DNA from: Maratus speciosus
Taxonomy: Eukaryota > Arthropoda > Arachnida > Araneae > Salticidae
Assembly (NCBI GenBank): GCA_963932465.1
Contig: OZ010799.1
Coordinates: 161,940,761 to 162,004,760, forward strand
Reading direction: 5' to 3'
Length of the DNA stretch: 64,000 nucleotides
The position numbers and the translations under genes were made by a program. Below the pieces are notes generated by a model. The model searched no databases. It saw only the letters and a program-made list of their open reading frames with translations, and had not been told where the DNA came from. Numbering within the stretch: position 1 is the first letter of the stretch; every line of letters begins with the position of its first letter. Positions 33,391 through 43,080 of this stretch are shown here, one piece after another.

Positions 33391-34970
33391 TATATAAAAT
33401 GATTTATTCCCACTATCGAGATTATTTTTAAATAAAAGGCACAACACTCTTTTAATTAATGAATGCAGTAACTAACTCCCAATCACTTACAGTTTTCATA
33501 TGAAAATGTAAGACAGATATTTTTGAATTCCTACTGCGTGGAAACAAGAAAGAAAATTGATTGTACTTAATTTCAAATAAATTCTGCGAGATCTCAAAAA
33601 GAATTACAGTAAGATTTTCTTGAATATGTACATGGATACACCGATTTCATACATATCGATATTTTTTACATGATTACTATATAAAAATAACATAGTAGTT
33701 GAATGTAGACTAAGGCAGTTTAAAAATATTTATAGCTCAGGGCTATTCTACAGTTCCATTTTTCGATTCTATAGTTTTTCGATAAGAGATTTGACATGGA
33801 GATTTTTTATATCCATGATGTTTTCAGGGCTTTGTAAACTTAGCAAATGGAAATCTGAATAATATTGATGCCGAAAAAAGAACATGTTTAAACAAGAATG
33901 GAAAAGGATAAAATTCAAAACAATAAAAAAACTGGAAAGGAAAGAAAAAATAAACAATTTTGGTAACTTTACCAGAGTTTCCCAGTCTCGTGATTATAAT
34001 ATTAAATATATATAAAAACAATGTTGAATTATTTTACATATTTAAATGAAAATCTTTTTAAAAAAGGAAAATATTTCAAAACAAACCTTGTGTTGGCGGG
34101 CCCACTGACTTCGGCAGCATGGCGTCGGATTACTATGCACGCTGTTGTCTGTTTTGATTTTATATTTTTAACCGAAAGACTGGAGTAGCCCGGATTTGAA
34201 GTAATAATCTTAAATATATCTAAAATCAATGTTGAATGAGTTTTTTACTAGCACGAATATCTTTTCAAACAGACCTAAAAAACTGGAAAGAAATGTTCTC
34301 TTCGGGTTAGTTCTCCCTAAGTGTCATTTAATGTGAAAAAAATATATATACTTCTTATCGTTATAAATCTCTGAAATTTTTAAGACTTACAAATATAATA
34401 TTTAAAAAATTTGCGTATAATTTTCGTGCAAAATTTTCCATATTTAATTGTAAAAACATGAGAAAATGCCCATCGCGTATTCACGTTCTGGGTGAATATT
34501 TTGTAGATTTAAATTTGTTTTTTAAATCGGCTTACTGATAATGGTCGGAATGTTTTAATATTTTCATATGTGATGTAAATGAAGTGTCTTTCAAATCATC
34601 GTGTAAAATATTGTAATTAAATACAGTCATTTAAATAATTTTATTTCAGGAAAATGAGTTTTGTTGATAATAGCAAAGTGACTTCCAGTCCCTATTTTTT
34701 TTTAAAAAAGGTTAATGTTCGTATTTTCAAACGGATTGCACCGTAAGACGATGTCAGCTTTGACTGAATACAAAATACATAAAAATTATATTTTTAAATA
34801 AAAAACAATAGTGTTTGAGAAAATATGTCTTTTTATATCAAAGAGGATAAAACTTGGTTAATCATAAGAATATAACATTAAACTTTTTGTGCTTTAAACA
34901 ATTTAAAAACAAAGTAAATCTAAAAGACTAAATAAAATAAGTAAAATAAGACAGACTCCAATACAGTTTT
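33391..34970. other. AT-rich non-coding stretch
   Basis: No coding or repeat relation to the rest of the window that I could support. A short GC-richer patch lies at 34095-34150. Confidence 0.5.
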
Positions 34971-34990
34971 AATAAAAAACATTAAAAATT

Positions 34991-35045
34991 CATTCAGTAA
35001 ACGTTTCAGCAAGCTACCGCAAGTTCTCATCAGTACAATTTAACT
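34991..35045 (-). ncRNA. Hammerhead-ribozyme-like motif
   Basis: On the minus strand the conserved core elements CTGATGA (35033-35027) and GAAAC (35007-35003) are both intact, with 19 nt between them for stem II. Penelope-like elements are known to carry minimal hammerheads in their terminal pseudo-LTRs. Stem II pairing here looks weak, so self-cleavage is doubtful. Confidence 0.6.
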
Positions 35046-35459
35046 AGTGTAAAAACAAACAACAGAACAAGTCGAGTACAGTTAAAGTTAAAATTACTTT
35101 TTTAAAAACAAACAATATTCACCAGGAAGTGAACAGGCTTCATTCAATGTTGCTGAAGGGAAATGAGTAAACCAGCCTCCTAGTAACAATCTACCATGTT
35201 AACTGTTACAACCTGATTTCAAAATACAAGCATTCGCGAACAGTGGGATATGATCCGTTTCAAGAGGATGCTGGACTATGTTTGAACTTATATATCCTGC
35301 TTTGAAAGCACTAATATGCTCCTTCAGGAGAATTTCCAGTTCACCAATTTTAGCGCTAATGCAATTTTACAAGGAATGGCATAAACAACACCGGATATTT
35401 TTGACTTATCATATTTAAATTTATGCTTATTAAAAAATGAACTCACGTTTTTAATTGGT

Positions 35460-35694
35460 TTAACACGTTCACGCCGGCGCGGTGGGTCACACTCAATTGT
35501 CTTAGAGCTGGCAAGTCTCCGGCCTTTTGGATACCAGTATTTTATTAGAGAAAATGTTGTTTTATTTAATTAGAACAATTGGGCGATATAAAGGAACAAC
35601 ATTTTTTTAAATAACAGTGGTGTGCAAAAAGCCGGAGACTTGACAACTCTGAGACAGTCGAGTGTGAGCCACCGCGCCGGCGTGAACGTGTTAA
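35460..35694. mobile_element. TTAA-flanked foldback MITE
   Basis: TTAA at 35460-35463 and 35691-35694 bounds inverted arms that start CACGTTCACGCCGGCGCGG and continue for about 60 bp ('gtcacactc..ttgtc..agagc..gcaagtctccggc'). The arms are GC-rich with an AT-rich loop. The end sequence is shared with the left edge of the 23238 minisatellite. It interrupts the Penelope fragment. Confidence 0.92.
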
Positions 35695-36204
35695 AGAAAC
35701 ACCAACATTGAAAGACCTCTAAATCCCAAAAGCTTTATCATAAATGTTATTATGATAAGGGATGCAGATAAAAGAATTTGGTTTACTACGTCGAAAAAGA
35801 GGAAGGCTAGATAAGCAAGTTTAAAGTAGTTTTGAAGATTTTCTTAATAAGGCCTATAGAATAGCTATTATGAAACAAATCTTGATAAATTTTACATTTT
35901 TCTTTTTCAAAGTCATCTCTGGAACTGGAATATCTAATGTATCTCAAAGGTAAATTCTTCTTAATAACTGCTATTTTATGGCTGAAATGGCAAACTGAAC
36001 TGAAATTAGTATATTGACCTATACAAGTAGGTTTGCTGTAAACAGTAGTTTTAATAGATTGAGAGATATTAGTTGTCTGTCTGTGAGTTAAAACATCGGG
36101 AAATGGTAATTCAGCATTAATTTCAATCTCACCTGTAAACTTAATAGTGTTACCAATAGAATAAAAAATCCTGATAATATCTGATACTGAAGTATACGTA
36201 TATG

Positions 36205-37400
36205 TACTGTAATGGGTTATGAGTCATACCCCCTCTCTGTTGTAATTGCTGAACTTGCTATGCAGGATATTTAAAATGCTTTTAACTCTGAACTTTGTCA
36301 TAGTATTCTTTTTTGGAAAAGTTATGTCGATAATATCTTTTTCATAGCGAAAGAAGCAGATTTAAATGATATTCTTACGATTTCTAATTCTATTGGTAAC
36401 CCTATTAAGTTTACAATTGAGATTGAAATTAATGCTGAATTATCATAGCACGATATTTTAATTCACAGACTGACAACTAATATATCTCAGTCTATTACAA
36501 CTACTGTTTATAGAAAAACTATATCTGCAGGTCAATATACTAATTTTAATTCCGTTTGTCCTTTCAGCGATAAAATAACATTTATTAACACATTAGTCTT
36601 CTGGATCATTAGATATGGCAGTTCCAGAAATGACTTTGTAAAAGAAAAATGTAAAATGTACCAAGATTTGATTCACAATAGCTATCCTGTGGACTTTGTT
36701 AAGAAAATCTTTAAAACAACTTTAAACTTAGTTAATTCTAACCCCCCTCCTTTTCAACGTAGTAAACCCAATTATTTTACCTGCATCCTTTATTATAAAA
36801 CATTTCTGATAACGTTTCTGAGATATCAAGATCTTTTAATGTTGGTATTTCTTTTCAACCAATTAATAAGTTGAGTTAATTTTTTTAAAGCATAAATTTA
36901 AATATGATAAGTCAAAATTGACCGGTGTTGTTTATACCATTTCCTCTAAAGATTGCGATAGCGTTTACATTGGTGAAACAGGTAGATCAATGAAAATTCG
37001 CCTGAAGGAACATATTTGTTGCTTCAAAAGAGGATATCCCAATTTTAAAATATATTTATATATAATTTTAAATATTTTATATTTAATTTTTAAAATATAT
37101 AAAATATAGTCCAGCATACTCTTGAAAAGGATCGCATCGCACTATTTGTGAACGCTTGTATTTTAAAATCAGTTTGTAACAGTTATCACGGTGGATTTTT
37201 TCTAGAAGGCTGGCTTACTCAATTCCGTTGGCCAACATTGAATGAAGCCTGTTCCATTCCTGGTGAATATTGTTTGTTTAAAAAAAAAATTAACTTTAAC
37301 TGTACTTCATTTGTTCTGCTGTTTGCTTTTACAATGATTAAATTATACTGATGAGCCCTTGCGGTTGCTTGGCAAAATGTTTACTGAATGTATTTTTAAT
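36205..37400 (+). pseudogene. Penelope-like element fragment: RT C-terminal half and GIY-YIG endonuclease
   Basis: It starts inside the reverse transcriptase at motif B (PLSVVIAELAMQD, near 36230), followed by a YVDN variant of motif C near 36330 and the palm/thumb continuation (KCKMYQDLIHNSYPVDFVKK at 36650-36710). The GIY-YIG domain is at 36918-37050: GVVYTISSKDCDSVYIGETG then RSMKIRLKEH. An AT-rich insertion (37037-37109) splits the end of the endonuclease. Such proteins nick DNA with GIY-YIG and copy RNA at the nick. This copy is 5'-truncated and carries stops. Confidence 0.9.
37335..37392 (+). ncRNA. Degenerate hammerhead-like motif
   Basis: CTGATGA at 37348-37354, stem II GCC...GGC (37355-37357 and 37371-37373), but the GAAA box reads CAAAA. 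It is the homologue of the 34991-35045 motif, with complementary damage: here stem II pairs and the core is changed. Confidence 0.55.
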
Positions 37401-37721
37401 GTTATTAGTAAAACTGTTTTCATGTGAGTCAATTAAAGTGTCGTCTCCAGAAAACAACATTCCGATATGTAAGCCAGCCATAAAACAAAGGAGATGTATC
37501 ATTGTACGGGATAATCTCTATACTGCAATTTTTTTTCTAAGAATCTCACATTTTCAATTTTCATAACGTCGCACAGTGGGACGTTTTGACGATTTGGGTG
37601 GACAAAATTATTTCGTTGAAGTTTAATTAGTTTTGCTGTTTTTTTTAATGCATCACTAATATAATACTCGAACAGTGATAAATATTTGGTTATTTAACAA
37701 CAATGTCTTAAGATAAAAATA

Positions 37722-38173
37722 CAGGGTGCCCACTAATGTCCGTCCCACCCTCTTAACTGCCGAACGATTGCATCTATATTCATAAACGTGGTGTCTAGGT
37801 ATAGTAAAGAGGCTATGCGCTACTAGATGAGACCGCTTACAGCGACACCTGGTGAAAAATGGTGGCATTAGCTTTCCTATCGCGAAAACGGTTCGAAATA
37901 TGGGATAAAAGTGAATGACAAATATGTAGAGCATCATCGATTTAGTTCGAAAGGACACCTTGTGAACATGAATGCTAAATGAATCTCGTTCTGAGAATGA
38001 ATCTCGTTTTCGAGATAGGAATACTAACTCAGCTGTTTTGCACCCGGTGACACTGAAAGCGGTGTCATCTGGTAGAGCATAGCCACTTTACTATACCTAG
38101 ACACCACTTTTATGAGTATAATTGCAACCAGTCGGCAATTAAGAGCGTTGTAGGGACTTTAGTGGACACTCTG
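37722..38173. mobile_element. MITE with ~145-bp inverted repeats (TA target)
   Basis: The ends CAGGGTGCCCACTAATGTCC and, reversed, CAGAGTGTCCACTAAAGTCC continue as imperfect inverted repeats for about 145 bp each (sharing 'gtggtgtctaggtatagtaa'). TA is present on both flanks. No coding sequence. It is nested inside the Transib-like element, so it is younger. Confidence 0.9.
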
Positions 38174-38659
38174 TATAATGCATTACAAATAAAGTGTTAA
38201 ACATACTTATTTTACAATTAAGTAAAAACAATTTAATGCACACATGTAAGTTAACATTAATTTCTATTTTGTATTTTTGTATAATTAGAATTTCTCGAGA
38301 AATTTGTATATTCATCCTGAAAAATAATTTTTTTATAATGTCTATAATAAAATAAAATCATATTATAAAAAAACTTAAAAGTTTTGTCATATCGGGTAAA
38401 ACATATAAATGCCTACAAAATTATTTTCTGTTGAAAAAATGCTGTTGTGTTAATAAATAACATCTATAAATTTTCTTCATCTTGAAATAAAATTTTTGTA
38501 TACAGACGGTAATGTATTCGAAATTTTTATCTCTCCCTGTAAATGAAATACTACTGCTACTCAATTTTTTTTTCAATTTAAAAAATGCTATTGTGTATCT
38601 CAATAATTTTGTAGAAATTTAATTAAAATTTCTGCTTTTTAGCAATAATTTCTTCGCGA

Positions 38660-39120
38660 TTTTTTGTGTGGTCTTGTAAAAAATGCATAATGTCTACGTT
38701 CTTCAAATTATAATTTAATAGAATCTTCAACGGAAAAACACATGTAGGCAAAGTTTGAGCTCAATCAGATAATTGAAAATGGTTTAAAATTGTCTTGCAA
38801 GATTTGAACTAATCTTTTATGCGGCCCTGTAAAAAAAGCGTAACTGCTACGTTTCATAAATTATAATAATATTGCATTGTCATCAGAATTACATATCCTG
38901 AGCAAAGTTTCAGCTCAATGAGATTATTGAAATTGGTTTAAAATTAACTTGCTAGTTTTATTCTAAATTTTTGCAAAGCACTGTAGAAACAGTATTCCAA
39001 AAGAACTTCTGTGCTCTTTAAATAATAATATTGTATTGTCATTCAAATTTCATATGTATTCATTGCTTCGGCTTAATATGATAATTAAAAGTGATTTAAA
39101 TTTGACTTGCAAGATTTGAA
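38660..39120. repeat. Three tandem ~160-bp units
   Basis: The landmark 'caaagttt.agctcaat.aga..attgaaa..ggttt' and 'cttgcaagatttgaac' recur near 38748, 38910 and 39068. Confidence 0.8.
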
Positions 39121-40272
39121 CTAAACATACACACATGCACTGGAAATTAATACGATGCTTGTTTATTAATAAAAACTTACTGATCTGCTCCTCCTTACTT
39201 ACTGCTAAACTCTAGCAGGTATCTGCAGCAGTTTGTTTAATTTCTCAACACTTTAATAATGGCACTTTGAATTAAAAAATGCTTATTGCTGAATAATGCT
39301 GAATAATTTGTTAAAAGTCTAGATGAAAGTTGTAAACAACATCAAGGATCATCCAGAATTTCTGCTTTTGAAAAAATCAGTACAGCGGGTTTAATATCTC
39401 TTATTTTCAAACAAAAATGTGTTAAATCTGACCTTGACAAAGCTGTGACATGAGATCAGCAAACTCGTGCTTTCAAATAAAACAGAATAGTCACGACGTG
39501 CGTTCAAACTAGAGGGAGCTAGTGAAACTTTTGAAACTCCCTCAAACCAACTGCGCAAATGGCTACTTTACGGCACAATGGAGGATATTCCATCTACGTC
39601 ATGATCACGTGGTCAAGGCAAAAACGTCTAGCGTAAAGAAGGGAAAGCTCCGCAGACGTAATGTAAATCCCCGCTAGCCAATGAAACAGTTCATGGAGGA
39701 AAGCAGTAGTAGTTACCCGTTTCCCATCTTATCAGTTAGAAGATCTTTGGGTAAATTACCGATTCCAAGTGACTTTTTTCAGCCTCGATCCCACACTTGG
39801 AATATACTCCATTAATCGACACTTCTGATTTCTTACGCCAAAACTAGTACGGATTTCGAAAATACAGACATTCAGTTACCAGTACACGGGGTTTTCTGAA
39901 ATTGCGAGATAAGAAAAATGCATTTTGTCCACCTAGATCACCAAAACGTCTCACTGTGCGTTGTTTGCGGGATAAAAGTACTTTTAAATGCAATTTGTTT
40001 GAAAACTGCATCTCTGTTTATTTTTGAGATATGAATTTTTTTGTAATTTTTAACACCATTTCTTTTAGTTGGAAACACCCGTACTCCCTTCCTGTAGAGA
40101 GTAAAGGGAAAATAGTTAGAAAATAATAGACTATCTTTTTGTTGCCATTTTCCCATAACAACTGAAAAAATGTGATTAAAGTATGTGCTATTTTGAAAAG
40201 AAAAATATAAATGAGTGTTTTTTCATAAAACATGGAGCTATTATAAACTGCATTTAATTTTAAATATCTATA
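39121..40272. other. Non-coding; GC-richer patch at 39480-39750
   Basis: The patch contains a CRE-like TACGTCA, an E-box CACGTG and a small hairpin GAGGGAG...CTCCCTC at 39512-39541. It lies in the right part of the Transib-like element and could be promoter-like or part of another mobile sequence. I cannot decide. Confidence 0.4.
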
Positions 40273-40488
40273 CTAACCCCTTAACCTACAATGACGGGCA
40301 TAGCCCGCGTGCGATGATCGAGCCAAATGTAAATTCTTACAACTAAAATTTTACAGTAAATACAGTTTAATTTAATCGTCGAAATTCCATGATTAAACAA
40401 GGCGAAAATCTCTATTAAATTTTAGTGGTAGCTATGAATTTGCCAAACCTCGGAGCTGTTAGACGTAAATCGTAGGTTAAGGGGTTAA
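40273..40488. mobile_element. Short MITE with TTAA-containing ends
   Basis: The ends AACCCCTTAACCTAC and, reversed, AACCCCTTAACCTAC are identical inverted repeats. TTAA flanks the right end; the left flank is CTAA. It belongs to the group with TTAACCCCTTAA-type termini also seen at 43036, 46732 and 56756. Confidence 0.8.
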
Positions 40489-40753
40489 TGTTACAAATAA
40501 ATGAAGGCCTATGAATCATGAGATACCCGTTTTTTGCCGAGTTCCTTGAAAGACAAAATTGCTTTTTGCTGTATTTGTGTGGCATTCTGCAATAGTGACG
40601 TAAAATGAATACTTTTCTGTAGATGTTGTTTAAGACTGTGTCGTAAATGTGGACTTCTTCAGCGTGTGCGAATGGCGTCTTTTTATAGGAAATAAAAGCG
40701 TGTGTTTGAAGTTTCAAAACTGAAATTTAATTTGTACTTGCTATATTTATATA

Positions 40754-40754
40754 C

Positions 40755-40793
<39 letters not shown>

Positions 40794-40820
40794 ATAAGAT
40801 ATATATATAGAGAGAATAAG
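40754..40820. repeat. (AT)n(GA)n microsatellite
   Basis: It directly precedes the reverse transcriptase ORF. The ORF frame stays open through it back to 40731, so the true 5' end of the element may be lost or may lie in the microsatellite. Confidence 0.9.
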
Positions 40821-40841
40821 ATTTATTGTGTATTGGATTAC

Positions 40842-42557
40842 ATGGGGCACCATTTTAGGGGTGCTAATTTTAAGGGAATTTTAAATAAGTATAATGAATA
40901 CCTGCCGGATAAAAACATACATATTATTAAAGCTGACAAATACGATAAACCATTAGGCAGAGTTATTTTTAACTACAACAGTTACTCTAGGAATTTACAG
41001 AGTTGTATTGAGAACAGTATTTGTCATTGTAATAAAGTTGAATATAATAAATACGTTAATTCAAATTACGGACATATTCTTACCGGGGATCTTACTATAG
41101 TGGCAGACACAAATCTCAGAAATTACATGAGATATGGTACAAAATACAGATTGAGGAGAGTTGTGAGTAGAGGGTTAGCTATAAAACGTTTGTCAAATAA
41201 TATAGATATCTTCATTCAAAAATTAATATATAAATATGGTTTACCAAAAAGCGTTTTTGAGGAATGGAGGCACTATATTTTAAAAGAATTTCAAGGCTTT
41301 TACCAAAAAGATTTTGAGGGTGTCTCGGGAGAATCTTACAAAGATTTGATTAAATCAGTAAAAAATCTACAGGATGATTTTATCATTACGTATGTGGATA
41401 AAGCTAACACCAACTATGCTATAATATGTAAAAAATTATACGGAGATATTCTAAGGGAAACCTACAATAATGAGGGAAATTATCAACTACTAAAAACTAC
41501 TAAACAAGTTATTGTAAACAGAGTGAAGGCGTTTTATAAAAAAATAAAATCAAAGCAAAATAGTGTGGAATTTCCTTATCTTGTAATGATTCCAAAATTC
41601 CATAAAACCCCAATTACTTTTAGAACTGTAACTTGTGGGTTTGGTTCTTACCTGGAATGTGTAAATAAAAAATTGCTGAATATATTACAAAAGATTTTCG
41701 ATCAGGTTATAAATGAATATTCTTCGATAGTAATAAAAAATAGCTATGAACTTATAAAAAGTTTAAAAAAGCTGAAAAAAATTACAGGATTATATACATA
41801 CGATTTCGAGGATTTGTATAATAGCATAAACTTAGATGATTTGAAGTACAGAGTTATGGATTTTTTCAAGAAATCTAAAGAGAAAGATATCAGTATTGAA
41901 ATATTCACCGATTTATTTCAATTTGTTGTTTACGAAAATTATCTGTATGAAGGGAAACAAATATACAAACAAGTGAGAGGTATTCCAATGGGGGGGAGTT
42001 GTAGCTCCATCCTTGCAGATATTTATCTGTTTACATATGAAGCCGGTTTATTGTTGGAAAAAGACTTAAAGGTATACAGATATATAGATGATGTTTTGGT
42101 GGTTGAGCTGAATAACAATACAGAAATTTATCAATTTAAATGTTATCCAGACACTTTGAATTTAAAGAGTGCTTCGGATGATCAGGGCAGTGTCAACTAC
42201 TTGGACGTTAATTTGGAGATTATAAAAGGAATTTTAGTATATAGTATTTATGATAAAAGAAATTATTTTGATTTTGATACAATAAAAATATTAAACTTCA
42301 ATAGTAACGTGCATGTTTCAATTTTTAGAAATATATATTTAAATGGTTTAAATCGTATTGCAAATTTGTGTTCAAATGTTGATAAATTGGTTGGTGAAAT
42401 TTATAACCTTTACATAAACGCCAGTAAACAAAATTACCCAATACATTTTCTGAATGATTTAACTTTCAATTTTATCAAGAAAAAAAGCTATCGAAATAAA
42501 ATATTGGAATTGTTCGATGATGGTGATTTATCGATACGTGATTCCTATCGAAAATAG
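40842..42557 (+). CDS. Intact reverse transcriptase of a Penelope-related type without endonuclease
   Basis: 571 residues from the first ATG (frame open upstream), no interruption. The N-terminal third has a Cys/His patch (ICHC at 60-63), then GHILTGDL (77-84) and VDKANTNYAIICKK (185-198). The reverse transcriptase core follows: PYLVMIPKFHKTP (245-257), TFRTVTCGFGSYLE (259-272), motif A YTYDFEDLYNSI (318-329, D321), motif B QVRGIPMGGSCSSILADIYL (377-396), motif C YRYIDDVLV (412-420, D416/D417) and YLDVNLEI (453-460). A C-terminal region YSIYDKRNYFDF (467-478) is typical of a group of single-exon animal reverse transcriptases sharing 'GIPMG..C..LLAD..L..YE' and 'YDKRDDFNF'. The core motif spacing resembles Penelope-like enzymes. 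No GIY-YIG, RNase H or integrase is present. A poly(A) signal AATAAA follows at 42807. Metal-binding residues are all present, so it may be active. Subfamily is uncertain. Confidence 0.85.
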   Translation: MGHHFRGANFKGILNKYNEYLPDKNIHIIKADKYDKPLGRVIFNYNSYSRNLQSCIENSICHCNKVEYNKYVNSNYGHILTGDLTIVADTNLRNYMRYGTKYRLRRVVSRGLAIKRLSNNIDIFIQKLIYKYGLPKSVFEEWRHYILKEFQGFYQKDFEGVSGESYKDLIKSVKNLQDDFIITYVDKANTNYAIICKKLYGDILRETYNNEGNYQLLKTTKQVIVNRVKAFYKKIKSKQNSVEFPYLVMIPKFHKTPITFRTVTCGFGSYLECVNKKLLNILQKIFDQVINEYSSIVIKNSYELIKSLKKLKKITGLYTYDFEDLYNSINLDDLKYRVMDFFKKSKEKDISIEIFTDLFQFVVYENYLYEGKQIYKQVRGIPMGGSCSSILADIYLFTYEAGLLLEKDLKVYRYIDDVLVVELNNNTEIYQFKCYPDTLNLKSASDDQGSVNYLDVNLEIIKGILVYSIYDKRNYFDFDTIKILNFNSNVHVSIFRNIYLNGLNRIANLCSNVDKLVGEIYNLYINASKQNYPIHFLNDLTFNFIKKKSYRNKILELFDDGDLSIRDSYRK

Positions 42558-42860
42558 CTTAGCGGTGAGGATATTCACAGACTTCATTTGACGGCTTTCG
42601 GGTTAGTTTGTGGTTTTCATTTCTTTCAATTTCTATTTGTTTGGTCTCGGCAAGTGAGGGGGAATGTTGTGCACGTAAAACATGTTTAACCCCGCAGTAC
42701 AAGTCATAAGCCTTGACCACTTGTCTTCATGTTTAGTTTTTTCTTAGTTACTCTTGGTTTTGTTAATTATTGTTTTAGTTACAGTTTGTTAGATGTTTTT
42801 TCGTGTAATAAATTATGTGAATTTGGATTTTTCAATATATATATATATATATATATTTCA
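42558..42860 (+). other. 3' trailer of the RT gene and (AT)n
   Basis: The trailer contains a stem 'acaagt...acttgt' (42698-42725) and AATAAA at 42807-42812. An (AT)n run at 42836-42856 follows, mirroring the (AT)n on the 5' side. This suggests insertion into an AT microsatellite, as Penelope-like elements often show. Confidence 0.65.
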
Positions 42861-43035
42861 TCGGTGCGACACTAAATTCTGAAAAAACTGAATTCCTGTT
42901 TTCTAGTTTATCTTATTTAGTGTTTTAAAAGTTTCGAATTCAGACGTTAAATGTATGTATATTGCAAAGAAGATTTATATGTCAAAGTTTAGATACGCCC
43001 GTTCACATGGATTAGGCGACCTTGTATTTTGATAC

Positions 43036-43080
43036 TTAACCCCTTAATTCTCGCTCCCGTGATATTCACGGGCTGAGTAT
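43036..43080 (+). mobile_element. Left end of a TTAA element
   Basis: TTAACCCCTTAATTCTCGC, then the hairpin CCCGTGATATTCACGGG. The same end is at 56756 and, inverted, at 47284. The other end of this copy was not found; it is probably truncated. Confidence 0.65.

Larger units (their letters stand above)
34975..36195 (-). mobile_element. Penelope-like element fragment, inverted copy
   Basis: The minus strand aligns in order with 36310-37400 on the plus strand. It covers the part after the YxDD motif of the reverse transcriptase, a remnant of the GIY-YIG endonuclease (GVVYAIPCK near 35370) and a 3' end with a hammerhead-like motif. The frame is broken repeatedly. A TTAA MITE at 35460-35694 interrupts it. 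Confidence 0.85.
37572..39958. mobile_element. Transib-like non-autonomous element with RSS-like ends
   Basis: Both ends read inward as CACAGTG, 23 bp, then a nonamer: ACAAAATTA on the left (37602-37610) and ACAAAATGC on the right (reverse of 39920-39928). The spacers are also homologous (GACGTTTTG, GGTGG shared), so these are inverted repeats of about 38 bp. The flanks are CGTCG (37567-37571) and CGTTG (39959-39963). They fit a 5-bp GC-rich duplication of the kind Transib makes, with one C-to-T change. The heptamer, spacer and nonamer layout is that of Transib termini and of V(D)J 23-RSS. No transposase ORF was found in the 2387-bp interior, which contains a nested MITE and a small tandem repeat. 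Confidence 0.75.

Noticed and set aside
37572..37610. Treating the CACAGTG-23-ACAAAATTA end as a true V(D)J signal
   Set aside because: The organism appears to be an invertebrate, and the matching inverted end with 5-bp flanks shows that it is a transposon terminus.
39480..39750. Possible promoter or first exon (CRE-like TACGTCA and E-box CACGTG in a GC-richer patch)
   Set aside because: No ORF, splice pattern or TATA arrangement supports a gene; it lies within the Transib-like element.
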